Below are positions 37,430-45,008 of a DNA stretch of 64,000 nt, in pieces (the first letter of the stretch is position 1; each line of letters starts with the position of its first letter). Origin of the DNA: Microbulbifer sp. HZ11 (GTDB lineage: Bacteria > Pseudomonadota > Gammaproteobacteria > Pseudomonadales > Cellvibrionaceae); the NCBI RefSeq assembly GCF_000708675.1, contig NZ_JELR01000002.1, positions 1,876,228-1,940,227 of the forward strand, in the 5' to 3' direction. A program made the translations under genes and the position numbers. The notes beneath the pieces were generated by a model. It did no database searches. It was not told the origin of the DNA and saw only the letters and a list, made by a program, of their open reading frames with translations.

Positions 37430-39313
37430 TCAGTCCAGCGCGGGGGTTTCCGCCACCGCCTCACGGCCAGTTGCGGTGCGCATGGCGGTCAGCAGACCTT
37501 CGCGAGTGAGAATCTGCGGCAATATCTGGGGCTCGCCGCCGCCGGCGGGGAACAGCAGATAGAGCGGTACGCTGGAGCGGCCATAGCGGGCCAGTAAATC
37601 GGTGATCTGCGGGTCCTGGTTGGTCCAGTCGCCTTTTAGTGCAGTGAAGCCCATATCGCCAACGGCAGCCTTGATGGCGTCGCTGGACAGCACAACCTTC
37701 TCGTTGGCAAGGCAGGTGATGCACCAGGCGGCGGTCATATTGATCAATACCGGGCGCCCTTCGCTGCGGGCGCTTTCCAGCGCTTCCGGTGAGTAGGGTT
37801 GCCAGTAATCACTTTTGCTCTGGGCCATCTGGCCGGGTGCGCTGCTCAGATTGGGCAGCACCCACACCGCGCCGGCAATTGCCGCAATGGCAAACCCGCT
37901 GCGCAGCCAGCGGTTACCATTAAAGGTGGCTGCGGGCCACAGCCACAGGGCGAAAGCGATGGCCACGGCGCCGGCGAGCACCAGTGCGACACCGTCGCTG
38001 CCGGTCTGTCGCCCGAGTACCCACAGCAGCCAAACGGCGGTCAGGTACATGGGGAAGGCCAGCAGCTGCTTCAGGGTGTCCATCCAGGGGCCGGGGCGCG
38101 GCAGGCGTTGGGCCAGGGTGGGAACGTAGGTCAGCAGCAGGAAGGGCGCGGCCATGCCAAAGCCCAATGCTGCAAATACCGCCAGTGCGATGGGGGCTGG
38201 TTGGGTAACCGCAAACCCCAGGGCGGAGCCCATCAGCGGGGCGGTGCATGGGCTTGCAACCACGGTGGCCAGTGCGCCGGTGGAAAAGGAGCCGCCGAGG
38301 CCCCTGCTTTCACTGCCGGCCCCAAGGCCCATCAGGCGGCCGCCGAATTCGGTCAGCCCGGACAGGCTGAGACCCATGGCGAAGAACAGGTACGCCAGCG
38401 CCGCGACCACCACCGGCGACTGCAGCTGGAAGCCCCAGCCTACCGCTTCACCGGCGGTGCGCAGGGCCAGCATCAGTGCCGCAATCAGCAGGAAGGTGGC
38501 CACCACGCCGGCGGTATAGGACCAGCCGTGGAGATGCTGGCGGTCACCGCTGTGGGTGATGGCCAGCGCCTTGATGGACAGCACCGGAAAAACGCAAGGC
38601 ATCAGGTTGAGCAGTAGGCCGCCACCGAACGCCAGGGCCATGGCCAGCAGCAGGCTGCCGTCACTGGCGCCGCCACTTTGCAGCGGCCCGGGCGGAGAGA
38701 CGATTGTCTCCGTGCTGCCACCGGAGCCAAATCCGCCGTCGCCTTCAATGAGTGCCGCAGTCTTCTGCGCCAGGTCCAGTTCGAAGTTGCGAATTTGGGG
38801 CGGATAACAGAGCCCGGCATCGGCACAGCCCTGATAATGCACCTGTATCCGGGCTTTGCTGGTATCGTTCTTCAGTGCGAGGGGGACCTCCAGCTGCCAT
38901 CGATACACCTCGGTTTCTTTTTCGAAATAGTCATCCCAGATGACTTCGCCAGCCTCAAGGTTGAGTGGCAGAGGGCTCTTGTTGTCGCCGTCTACCAAGT
39001 ACACCGAGAGCTTATCTCTATAGAGATAGTATTCCGGTGCGATCTGGAACATTGCACTGGCGCTGTCGTCGGAGATAAGGAAGTCCAGTTGATAGGCCTG
39101 ATCTACCGGCAGGAATTCATCCTGGCCACTGCTCAGGGCTGCAAAAGGACTGTCGGACTGAGCCCGCGCGGAGGCCGGCAGGAGCAGGCCCAGCAGGGTT
39201 GCCATGAGCATGGCGGTGGCTGCGGCCAGCAGGCTAGATGGCAGGTATGGCCGGTCCGGTCTTTGGTGCGGGAAGTATTCTCCCGCGTTGTATGTCTTCG
39301 CAGTCATTGGCAA
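37430..39313 (-). CDS. dsbD: Thiol:disulfide interchange protein DsbD
   Basis: 627 residues with all three redox modules. After a signal sequence (cleavage near ASARA, about residue 50) comes the periplasmic alpha domain with Cys163/Cys169 (QGCADAGLCYPP). The eight-segment membrane domain has paired Cys in LMPCVFPVLS (Cys240) and ASPCTAPLMG. The C-terminal thioredoxin-like domain has AAWCITCLANE. It transfers electrons from cytoplasmic thioredoxin to periplasmic thiol proteins. It could supply reductant to the exported peroxiredoxin in this window (inference). Confidence 0.95.
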   Translation of the reverse strand: MPMTAKTYNAGEYFPHQRPDRPYLPSSLLAAATAMLMATLLGLLLPASARAQSDSPFAALSSGQDEFLPVDQAYQLDFLISDDSASAMFQIAPEYYLYRDKLSVYLVDGDNKSPLPLNLEAGEVIWDDYFEKETEVYRWQLEVPLALKNDTSKARIQVHYQGCADAGLCYPPQIRNFELDLAQKTAALIEGDGGFGSGGSTETIVSPPGPLQSGGASDGSLLLAMALAFGGGLLLNLMPCVFPVLSIKALAITHSGDRQHLHGWSYTAGVVATFLLIAALMLALRTAGEAVGWGFQLQSPVVVAALAYLFFAMGLSLSGLTEFGGRLMGLGAGSESRGLGGSFSTGALATVVASPCTAPLMGSALGFAVTQPAPIALAVFAALGFGMAAPFLLLTYVPTLAQRLPRPGPWMDTLKQLLAFPMYLTAVWLLWVLGRQTGSDGVALVLAGAVAIAFALWLWPAATFNGNRWLRSGFAIAAIAGAVWVLPNLSSAPGQMAQSKSDYWQPYSPEALESARSEGRPVLINMTAAWCITCLANEKVVLSSDAIKAAVGDMGFTALKGDWTNQDPQITDLLARYGRSSVPLYLLFPAGGGEPQILPQILTREGLLTAMRTATGREAVAETPALD

Positions 39314-39499
39314 TAAAATTCTTTATAGTCGAGCTGAATAGGACTGTCGTGGTCAGCTGGTGTTCCCTGCAAAGCGGGGCGGCCTAAAGTGTGGCTGGTG
39401 CCATCCGCAGCAACGCTCGCAGTGTCGGGTAGGTGTGCAGGCAGTATAACGGTGGTCTTGGTACAAAAAAACAACAGTGGCTGTCGTGGCCGCTGCTGC

Positions 39500-40300
39500 A
39501 TGGAGGTGGTTATCAGAAAGTTGATTTCGGTCGCATTTCGAGCTCCGGATGGACCAGTCCGGCGGATTAGCCGCGCTCGCCGTTTGCCTGTGCTGTCTCC
39601 AATCCCGGCGTACTTTGCGCTCGCTTTGCTCTCGGGATGTACCACGCCGCCGCCTGAGCCACCTCCTCCGGTGATTGAGCCACCGCCGCCATCGGGGCCA
39701 AGCCCGGAAGAGATTCGCCAGCGCACCGTTCGCCATTTTCTTGGGCGCGCGGAAGAGGCACAGCGAGAAGGGTTTATCACCATGCCCGCGGGGGGCAGCG
39801 CTTACGACTTCTATTTGCAGGTACTGCAGTTAGATCCGGGCAACGCCCAGGCCGCGGCCGGTATCCAGACACTGGTGATGCATTTGGTGGATCAGGCCCG
39901 GGATGCGCTGCGACAGCGTTCGTTCGGGCGGGTGAACAGCCTGCTGAATACCGCCGATGAAATTGCGCCGGGTAACCCGCTGTCGGCAGAGGTTCGCAAG
40001 CAGGCTCAGCGTGAGCAGCAGCGTGCCCGCGAGGATGTTCTCCTGGAGGGGCCCGGAGCGCAGACGGTGCCGCTGCCCCCCGCGGAGCTGTCCGCGCGCT
40101 CCGAGACCATGGTGCAGATGCTGGGTGACCTTGCCTTGCGTATCCGCCAGCACCAGTTGCGCGTGGTTATCGTGGCCCGGGATGACAGCGAGGGTCGCTG
40201 GATATATGGGCAGCTGCGTAAGGCAGTGCCCGGTTATCGCGTTCGGGGTGATATAAAGCTCGGCAATCCGCCCCGTTTACTGTTACAAAAGAGCCAGTGA
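39500..40300 (+). CDS. Proline-rich lipoprotein with helical repeats, function unknown
   Basis: About 267 residues from ATG 39500; the true start is uncertain because the n-region is unusually long. Lipobox LLSGC is followed by a Pro/Glu-rich spacer (TTPPPEPPPPVIEPPPP). A TPR-like helical region (YLQVLQLDPGNAQAAAGIQT, VNSLLNTADEIAPGNPLS) follows, then a C-terminal alpha/beta segment (LRVVIVARDDSEGRWIYGQL). Family not recognised. Its stop overlaps a possible GTG start of the copper chaperone gene. Confidence 0.65.
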   Translation: MEVVIRKLISVAFRAPDGPVRRISRARRLPVLSPIPAYFALALLSGCTTPPPEPPPPVIEPPPPSGPSPEEIRQRTVRHFLGRAEEAQREGFITMPAGGSAYDFYLQVLQLDPGNAQAAAGIQTLVMHLVDQARDALRQRSFGRVNSLLNTADEIAPGNPLSAEVRKQAQREQQRAREDVLLEGPGAQTVPLPPAELSARSETMVQMLGDLALRIRQHQLRVVIVARDDSEGRWIYGQLRKAVPGYRVRGDIKLGNPPRLLLQKSQ

Positions 40301-40320
40301 ACGGTGGCAATACGGAAACA

Positions 40321-40860
40321 ATGATAATGATCAAACTTCACGTTCTGTTTGCGCTGTGCATAACCGCTTGTCTGCCCCTGGCAGTCACGGCGGATGAGCC
40401 AGCCCCGGACCCCGAAGCCGGTAAAAGGGTGGATGCGCTTGGTTATGCACGGGAAATGCCCTCCGGCGCGCCGGTGGGGGCTGCATATCTTCAGCTGCGT
40501 AATCCCGCAAATGCCGCACGGGTGCTGAAGCGTATCGAGGCGCCCGCCCACCCCGCGGCGAAAATCGAGCTGCACACCACTCAACAGGTGGATGGAGTGA
40601 GCCGGATGCGGCCGGTGGAAAAATTGGCGGTTCCCGCGCAGGGTGTACTTGAAATGGGCCCCGGTGCGACCCACCTGATGGTGCACGGTGTTCGGCTGAA
40701 AGCGGGCGACACTCTTGCGTTAAGGCTGGTTTTCGCTGACGGCGGTATTCAGCAGCTGGAACTGCCGGTGTTGGGACTGACTGAGTCGCCTCCCGCGGGC
40801 ATGCGCGCGGGCAAGCCACAAGACGCTCACCACCACCATCACCACCACGGACACGGTTGA
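40321..40860 (+). CDS. PCu(A)C-type periplasmic copper chaperone with His-rich tail
   Basis: 179 residues with a signal peptide (cleavage near VTA-DE). The full copper motif H-x10-M-x21-H-x-M is present: His85, Met96, His118 and Met120. Such proteins hold Cu(I) for cytochrome oxidase assembly. The C-terminus ends in seven consecutive His plus HGH, an added metal-binding tail not needed for the fold. ATG 40321 is preferred for the signal peptide. GTG 40297 overlaps the upstream stop and could allow coupling. Confidence 0.88.
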   Translation: MIMIKLHVLFALCITACLPLAVTADEPAPDPEAGKRVDALGYAREMPSGAPVGAAYLQLRNPANAARVLKRIEAPAHPAAKIELHTTQQVDGVSRMRPVEKLAVPAQGVLEMGPGATHLMVHGVRLKAGDTLALRLVFADGGIQQLELPVLGLTESPPAGMRAGKPQDAHHHHHHHGHG

Positions 40861-41032
40861 GCCCACTGGCGATTAAATCGGGCCTGTTGGTTGAGAAAGG
40901 TGAAGTGGTAACGGAATTTCCCGTATCTTTCTGTTGTCATTCAGCTCCGGCCCTCGAACCAACGGGCTGTCAACATGGGATGTCGGCGGCACTGCAGATG
41001 AACGCCACACAATGTATTAAATGGAGAACGCT

Positions 41033-41611
41033 ATGAAATTACTGGCCGCAATTCTGGTAACAGGTTTTGCAGTCATGCTTGGTGCCTGTGCTCACAGTCC
41101 TGTGCAGGTAGAAATCAAGCCTCAGGTTGCGGTGGCAGCAGACACCATCGGTAGTGGGTACACACTCTCCGCACGCGGTACTAACCAGTTGGGCGGTGAG
41201 GGGTTGGGTTCGCTCGGTGGCGTCTACGCCGATTCTTCCAATGTGACCCTGGCCAATAATATCGAGCGGGCCATGTCTGATGCGCTTTATCAGGGCTTTG
41301 AATCCTGGTCGTTCCGCGGCGTTGAGGGTGGCGGCGATGTACAAGTGGTCGCGAACCTGACCGAGCTCACTTACAGCAGCCCAAACAAGCTATACACCAC
41401 CAAAGTAAATTCCGGTGCGGCAATTCAGTTGCAGGTGACCGTCAAGGGTGCAACGTTTTTTGGAAATTACAGCACCAGCGGTAAAGACCGCAATCTGATC
41501 AAGCCTAGCCAGGAAGAGGTGGAGAGCACCATCAATCAGCTGCTCAGCGCTACCCTGCAGCGGGCATTCGAAGATGAAAAGTTGAAAGCATTCCTCCGTC
41601 AGCACCTGTGA
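41033..41611 (+). CDS. YajG-family lipoprotein
   Basis: 192 residues from ATG 41033, preceded by GGAG; ATG 41021 would add four residues. Lipobox LGAC, then IKPQVAVAADTIGSGYTLS, NNIERAMSDALYQGFESW and the final STINQLLSATLQRAFEDEKL match the YajG family of outer-membrane-associated lipoproteins of unknown function. Confidence 0.82.
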   Translation: MKLLAAILVTGFAVMLGACAHSPVQVEIKPQVAVAADTIGSGYTLSARGTNQLGGEGLGSLGGVYADSSNVTLANNIERAMSDALYQGFESWSFRGVEGGGDVQVVANLTELTYSSPNKLYTTKVNSGAAIQLQVTVKGATFFGNYSTSGKDRNLIKPSQEEVESTINQLLSATLQRAFEDEKLKAFLRQHL

Positions 41612-41687
41612 TAAGCTGGCTGAGACGAGTGAGTGTCATGCTCAGATTAGGCGTTTGATTGTGAAGGCCCATTGAACTGGATGTCCC

Positions 41688-43469
41688 TTGACTGAATTCG
41701 ACCCCCAAAATGCTCGCTATCATGGCCAGCTGGATAACGTGGAGCCGGACCCGCTACCCGAAGGGCAGCTGACGACGGCCGCTGCGGAGTTGGCGCTGGG
41801 TGAGGTGGCTGATGGCGTGGTGATCACTGATCGCCACGGCCGTATCCGCTACAGCAACCCGCTGGCGGGTGAGCTGTGCGGTAATCTGATGGGGTTACTG
41901 CCGGGGCAACTGCTCGCCGAGAGCCTGTCATTGCAGGATGCGTCGGGTGCGCCACTCGACCTGTCATTGGCCTGTGCTGATGGCGAAGAGGTGCCCAGCC
42001 GTCGTGAGATTCAGGCATACATTTACCGGGAGGGGCACCGCAGTGCGGGTGGTGAGCTGGTGGAAATCAGCATCCAGGTGAACAGCCTGAAAGAGGGTGT
42101 CAATCTCGAGGGCTATGTGCTGGTGTTGCGCCACACATCGGAAGCTCGCCGAATATCTTCCCGCCTCAGTTGGCACAGCAGCCACGATGCACTAACCCGC
42201 CTGCCCAACCGGCAGACCTTTGAGCACTCACTGCAACAGCTGCTCAATAGCGAGGCTGGTCCCCGTCAGCATCATATCCTCCTGTATCTCGATGTGTACC
42301 AGTTCAAGGTGGTCAACGACACTCTCGGTTACAGCGCCGGAGATGCGTTACTGATTGCCCTTGCCGGTATTCTGACCCGTTGTCTGGGTAAGGGAGATTT
42401 GTTGGGGCGCGTGGGGAGTGACGAGTTTGCGCTGCTGTTGCGCGACTGCACTCTGGAAGAGGCCAAACGTATCGTGACCCGCTTGCGGGAAGCGGTGAAC
42501 GAGTTTGTCTTCGAGTGGGAGAGCAGTGAGACCCGCCCGGCGTTGTCGATCGGAGCGGTGAGCGTGGATACCCATGCGCCCCCTGCCAGCCAATTGCTGG
42601 CGTCGGCCAATGATGCCTGTAGCGCGGCGCGGGATCAGGGGCGCAACCGGGTAAAATTTTTCGGGGATTCCCGCAAGGCGCTGGAGAAGCGTCGCGAGAG
42701 TACCTGGCTTGCGGAGATCCACGCGGCGATTCGCGAGGACCGCTTGATGCTGTACCGCCAGCCGGTAGTGGCGCTGCAGGAAAAAAACCGGGTGCACCAT
42801 TACGAGGTGCTGGTGCGCATGCGCGGGCGCGATGGTGACGTGATTTCTCCGGGACTGTTTTTACCGGCGGCGGAGCGCTACGGCATCATTGATGATGTGG
42901 ATCGCTGGGTGATCCGCAAGATCTTCCACTATATGGCGCTGGAGCAGAGCAGTGGTTCCGGTGGTTTCCACTATGCGATCAATATTTCCGGGATCAGTCT
43001 CGGGGACGAGTACTTTGCGGATTTTGTGCTGCGCGAGTTGACGGAGGCTGGCGTGGCTCCGTCCCGGGTGCAGTTTGAGATTACCGAGACGAGTGCGATC
43101 AATAATCTCGATCGGGCGCTGATGTTTATCCACAAGCTGCGGGCGGCGGGTTGCAGCTTTGCGTTGGATGATTTTGGTCGCGGTGCCTCTTCGCTGGCGT
43201 ATCTGCGTCAGTTGCCGGTGGATTATCTGAAAATCGATGGGTCCTTTGTGCGCAATATGCTGGAGGATGAGATCGACAGTGCGATGGTGAGTACCGTGGA
43301 TCATCTGGCGAAGCGGATGGGGATCAGTACCATTGCAGAGTTTGCGGAGACGCCGGAGCTTTTGGAGAAGCTGCGGATGATGGGGGTGGATTATGCGCAG
43401 GGGTTCGGGATCGCCGCTGCTGCCTGCCTGCCTGAGATTAGTGGGCCGCGTCCTTCTTCTGTGAATTGA
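41688..43469 (+). CDS. PAS-GGDEF-EAL protein (likely c-di-GMP phosphodiesterase)
   Basis: 593 residues from a TTG. A PAS-like sensor (about 35-150) is followed by a GGDEF domain whose signature is GSDEF (243-247). The RxxD inhibitory site before it is replaced by GKGD, so cyclase activity is doubtful. The EAL domain begins at YEVLVRM (Glu373 kept, EVL in place of EAL). It retains NISGISLGDEY, FEITETSAINN and DDFGRGASS, so phosphodiesterase activity is plausible. No transmembrane segment: a cytoplasmic regulator of biofilm or motility. The GGDEF part may act as a GTP-binding regulatory module. Confidence 0.88.
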   Translation: MTEFDPQNARYHGQLDNVEPDPLPEGQLTTAAAELALGEVADGVVITDRHGRIRYSNPLAGELCGNLMGLLPGQLLAESLSLQDASGAPLDLSLACADGEEVPSRREIQAYIYREGHRSAGGELVEISIQVNSLKEGVNLEGYVLVLRHTSEARRISSRLSWHSSHDALTRLPNRQTFEHSLQQLLNSEAGPRQHHILLYLDVYQFKVVNDTLGYSAGDALLIALAGILTRCLGKGDLLGRVGSDEFALLLRDCTLEEAKRIVTRLREAVNEFVFEWESSETRPALSIGAVSVDTHAPPASQLLASANDACSAARDQGRNRVKFFGDSRKALEKRRESTWLAEIHAAIREDRLMLYRQPVVALQEKNRVHHYEVLVRMRGRDGDVISPGLFLPAAERYGIIDDVDRWVIRKIFHYMALEQSSGSGGFHYAINISGISLGDEYFADFVLRELTEAGVAPSRVQFEITETSAINNLDRALMFIHKLRAAGCSFALDDFGRGASSLAYLRQLPVDYLKIDGSFVRNMLEDEIDSAMVSTVDHLAKRMGISTIAEFAETPELLEKLRMMGVDYAQGFGIAAAACLPEISGPRPSSVN

Positions 43470-43511
43470 TTCCTTCGGGCCTTCGGGTGGTTTTGAATTT
43501 CCTCTGGTGGC

Positions 43512-43665
43512 GGCCGAGCACCGGGTAAGGGTTTTCAGGACCGAGCTAGGCGCCCCCCTGTTAACCCATCCTTGGGCGCTGCGTCGCAAAGTACCCGGCC
43601 GCTTCAGCGCGGCGCCTTCGGCCCTGTTTGCGACGCTCCTGAAAACCCTCACCCGGCACTCGGCC
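43512..43665 (-). repeat. Long-hairpin element H
   Basis: 29-nt arms 43512-43540 and 43637-43665 with three wobble-type mismatches (CACCGGGTAAGGGTTTTC). The motif region GAGCTAGGCGCCCCCCT and TTAACCCATCCTTGGG matches that of element B. The inner stem GCGTCGCAAA/TTTGCGACGC (43581-43590/43627-43636) matches element G and encloses 36 bp of extra sequence. Between convergent genes. An apparent recombinant of the two subtypes. Confidence 0.9.
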
Positions 43666-43710
43666 TTCGCATCGGCTTTTTTTGCTTCGTTCGCCGATCG
43701 TTTTCTTCTT

Positions 43711-44727
43711 TTACGCGTTTGCCGTCTGTTCCAGCAGCTCCTGATGCTGCTCCGGGCGCAGTCTCGGTCCATACTGGCTCACCACCTGGGCCGCCGCGCG
43801 GCACGCCAGTTCGCCGGCTTCGGCAAAACTTTTTCCACGGTTGATCCCGAACAGGAAGGCGCCTGCGAACATGTCGCCGGCGCCATTGGTATCGATGGCT
43901 TTTACCCTGGGGCTGGCGACGCGAATTTCCTGTTCGCCGTCCCACAGCAGTGCGCCGTCGGCGCCGAGAGTGATGGCGAAGGCGTCGCAGTGGTTGCGCA
44001 GGGCCTGGGCGGCCTCTTCCAGGGAATCGGTGTTGCAGTACTTGAGGGCTTCTTCGCGGTTGCAGAACAGCAGGTCGACGCCACCGCCGATCATTTCTTT
44101 GAGGCCGTCGTGGAACAGTTGCACCATCATGGGGTCGGATAGGCTCAGGGCGGTTTTTACGCCCCCTGCTTCGGCCTGCTCACGCAGGGCGATGGCGGCG
44201 GCGCGGCCGGTGGGGGAGGAGACGAGGTAGCCTTCGATGTAAGCCCACTTGGATTGTGCCAGGGCCTCGCAGTCGAGTTCGCTGACTGATAGGTCGGCAC
44301 TGATGCCGAGGTAAGTATTCATGCTGCGCTCGGCGTCGGGGGTGATGAGCACGAGGCATTTGCCGGTGGTGCCGCTGTCGGCACTGTTTAATACCTGTGG
44401 GTAGGCGACGCCGGCGGCGGCGAGGTTGTCGCGGTAGAAGGCGCCATTGTCGTCATTGGCAACCTTGCAGGAGTAGAAAGTCCTGAGACCGAAATAGCTG
44501 GCGCCGATGATGGTGTTGGCGCCGGAGCCGCCGCAGGCGTGGCTGGCGGTGACCAGGTGGTTTTTGAGGTCGCCCACCAGCTGCTGCTGGCGGCTGTCAT
44601 CCACCAGGGTCATTACCCCCTTGTCTACCCCGAGAGTCTGCAGGTCGCTGTCGGTGACTTCGATTTCCGTGTCGAGCAGGGCAGCGCCGATGCCGTAGAG
44701 TTCGTATTTGTGTGAGGGGTTGTGCAT
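43711..44727 (-). CDS. Adenosine kinase-like PfkB sugar kinase
   Basis: 338 residues, ribokinase fold. YGIGAALLDTEIEVTD at the start, CGGSGANTIIGASYFG for nucleoside/sugar binding and the PfkB C-terminal signature with catalytic Asp in DTNGAGDMFAGAF. This form is common in gammaproteobacteria and is annotated as adenosine kinase (purine salvage, ATP-dependent phosphorylation); ribokinase-like activity on another substrate cannot be excluded. Divergent from mrcB. Confidence 0.85.
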   Translation of the reverse strand: MHNPSHKYELYGIGAALLDTEIEVTDSDLQTLGVDKGVMTLVDDSRQQQLVGDLKNHLVTASHACGGSGANTIIGASYFGLRTFYSCKVANDDNGAFYRDNLAAAGVAYPQVLNSADSGTTGKCLVLITPDAERSMNTYLGISADLSVSELDCEALAQSKWAYIEGYLVSSPTGRAAAIALREQAEAGGVKTALSLSDPMMVQLFHDGLKEMIGGGVDLLFCNREEALKYCNTDSLEEAAQALRNHCDAFAITLGADGALLWDGEQEIRVASPRVKAIDTNGAGDMFAGAFLFGINRGKSFAEAGELACRAAAQVVSQYGPRLRPEQHQELLEQTANA

Positions 44728-45008
44728 GGGGTAGTGCGTCCGTAAAACGAGCCTGAGTATTCTTGAATGGGCGCATTATGGCGGCCCACCGGTGCAGTGC
44801 AAGTTTTGGGCACCTGCCGTCGGGAGGAGGGGAGGTGGCGACGGCGGGACTATGGTTGGCGCGCCGTGACCCGCCGGGTTTGACTTGTGCGCGGCCGACC
44901 TTATAAATGCCCGCTATAACAGCTTGAGGCGTGCCCGAAACGGGCGGAGTTGCCCAGGCTCGATGTACCCGTTACCCAGTTCTTTTTCTGATTGTTATCC
45001 GGATTTCT

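Noticed and set aside
26004..43665. Hairpins A-H as ordinary Rho-independent terminators
   Set aside because: No T-runs follow the stems, they are far longer than terminators, and they carry a polar conserved motif. A role at transcript ends is still possible.
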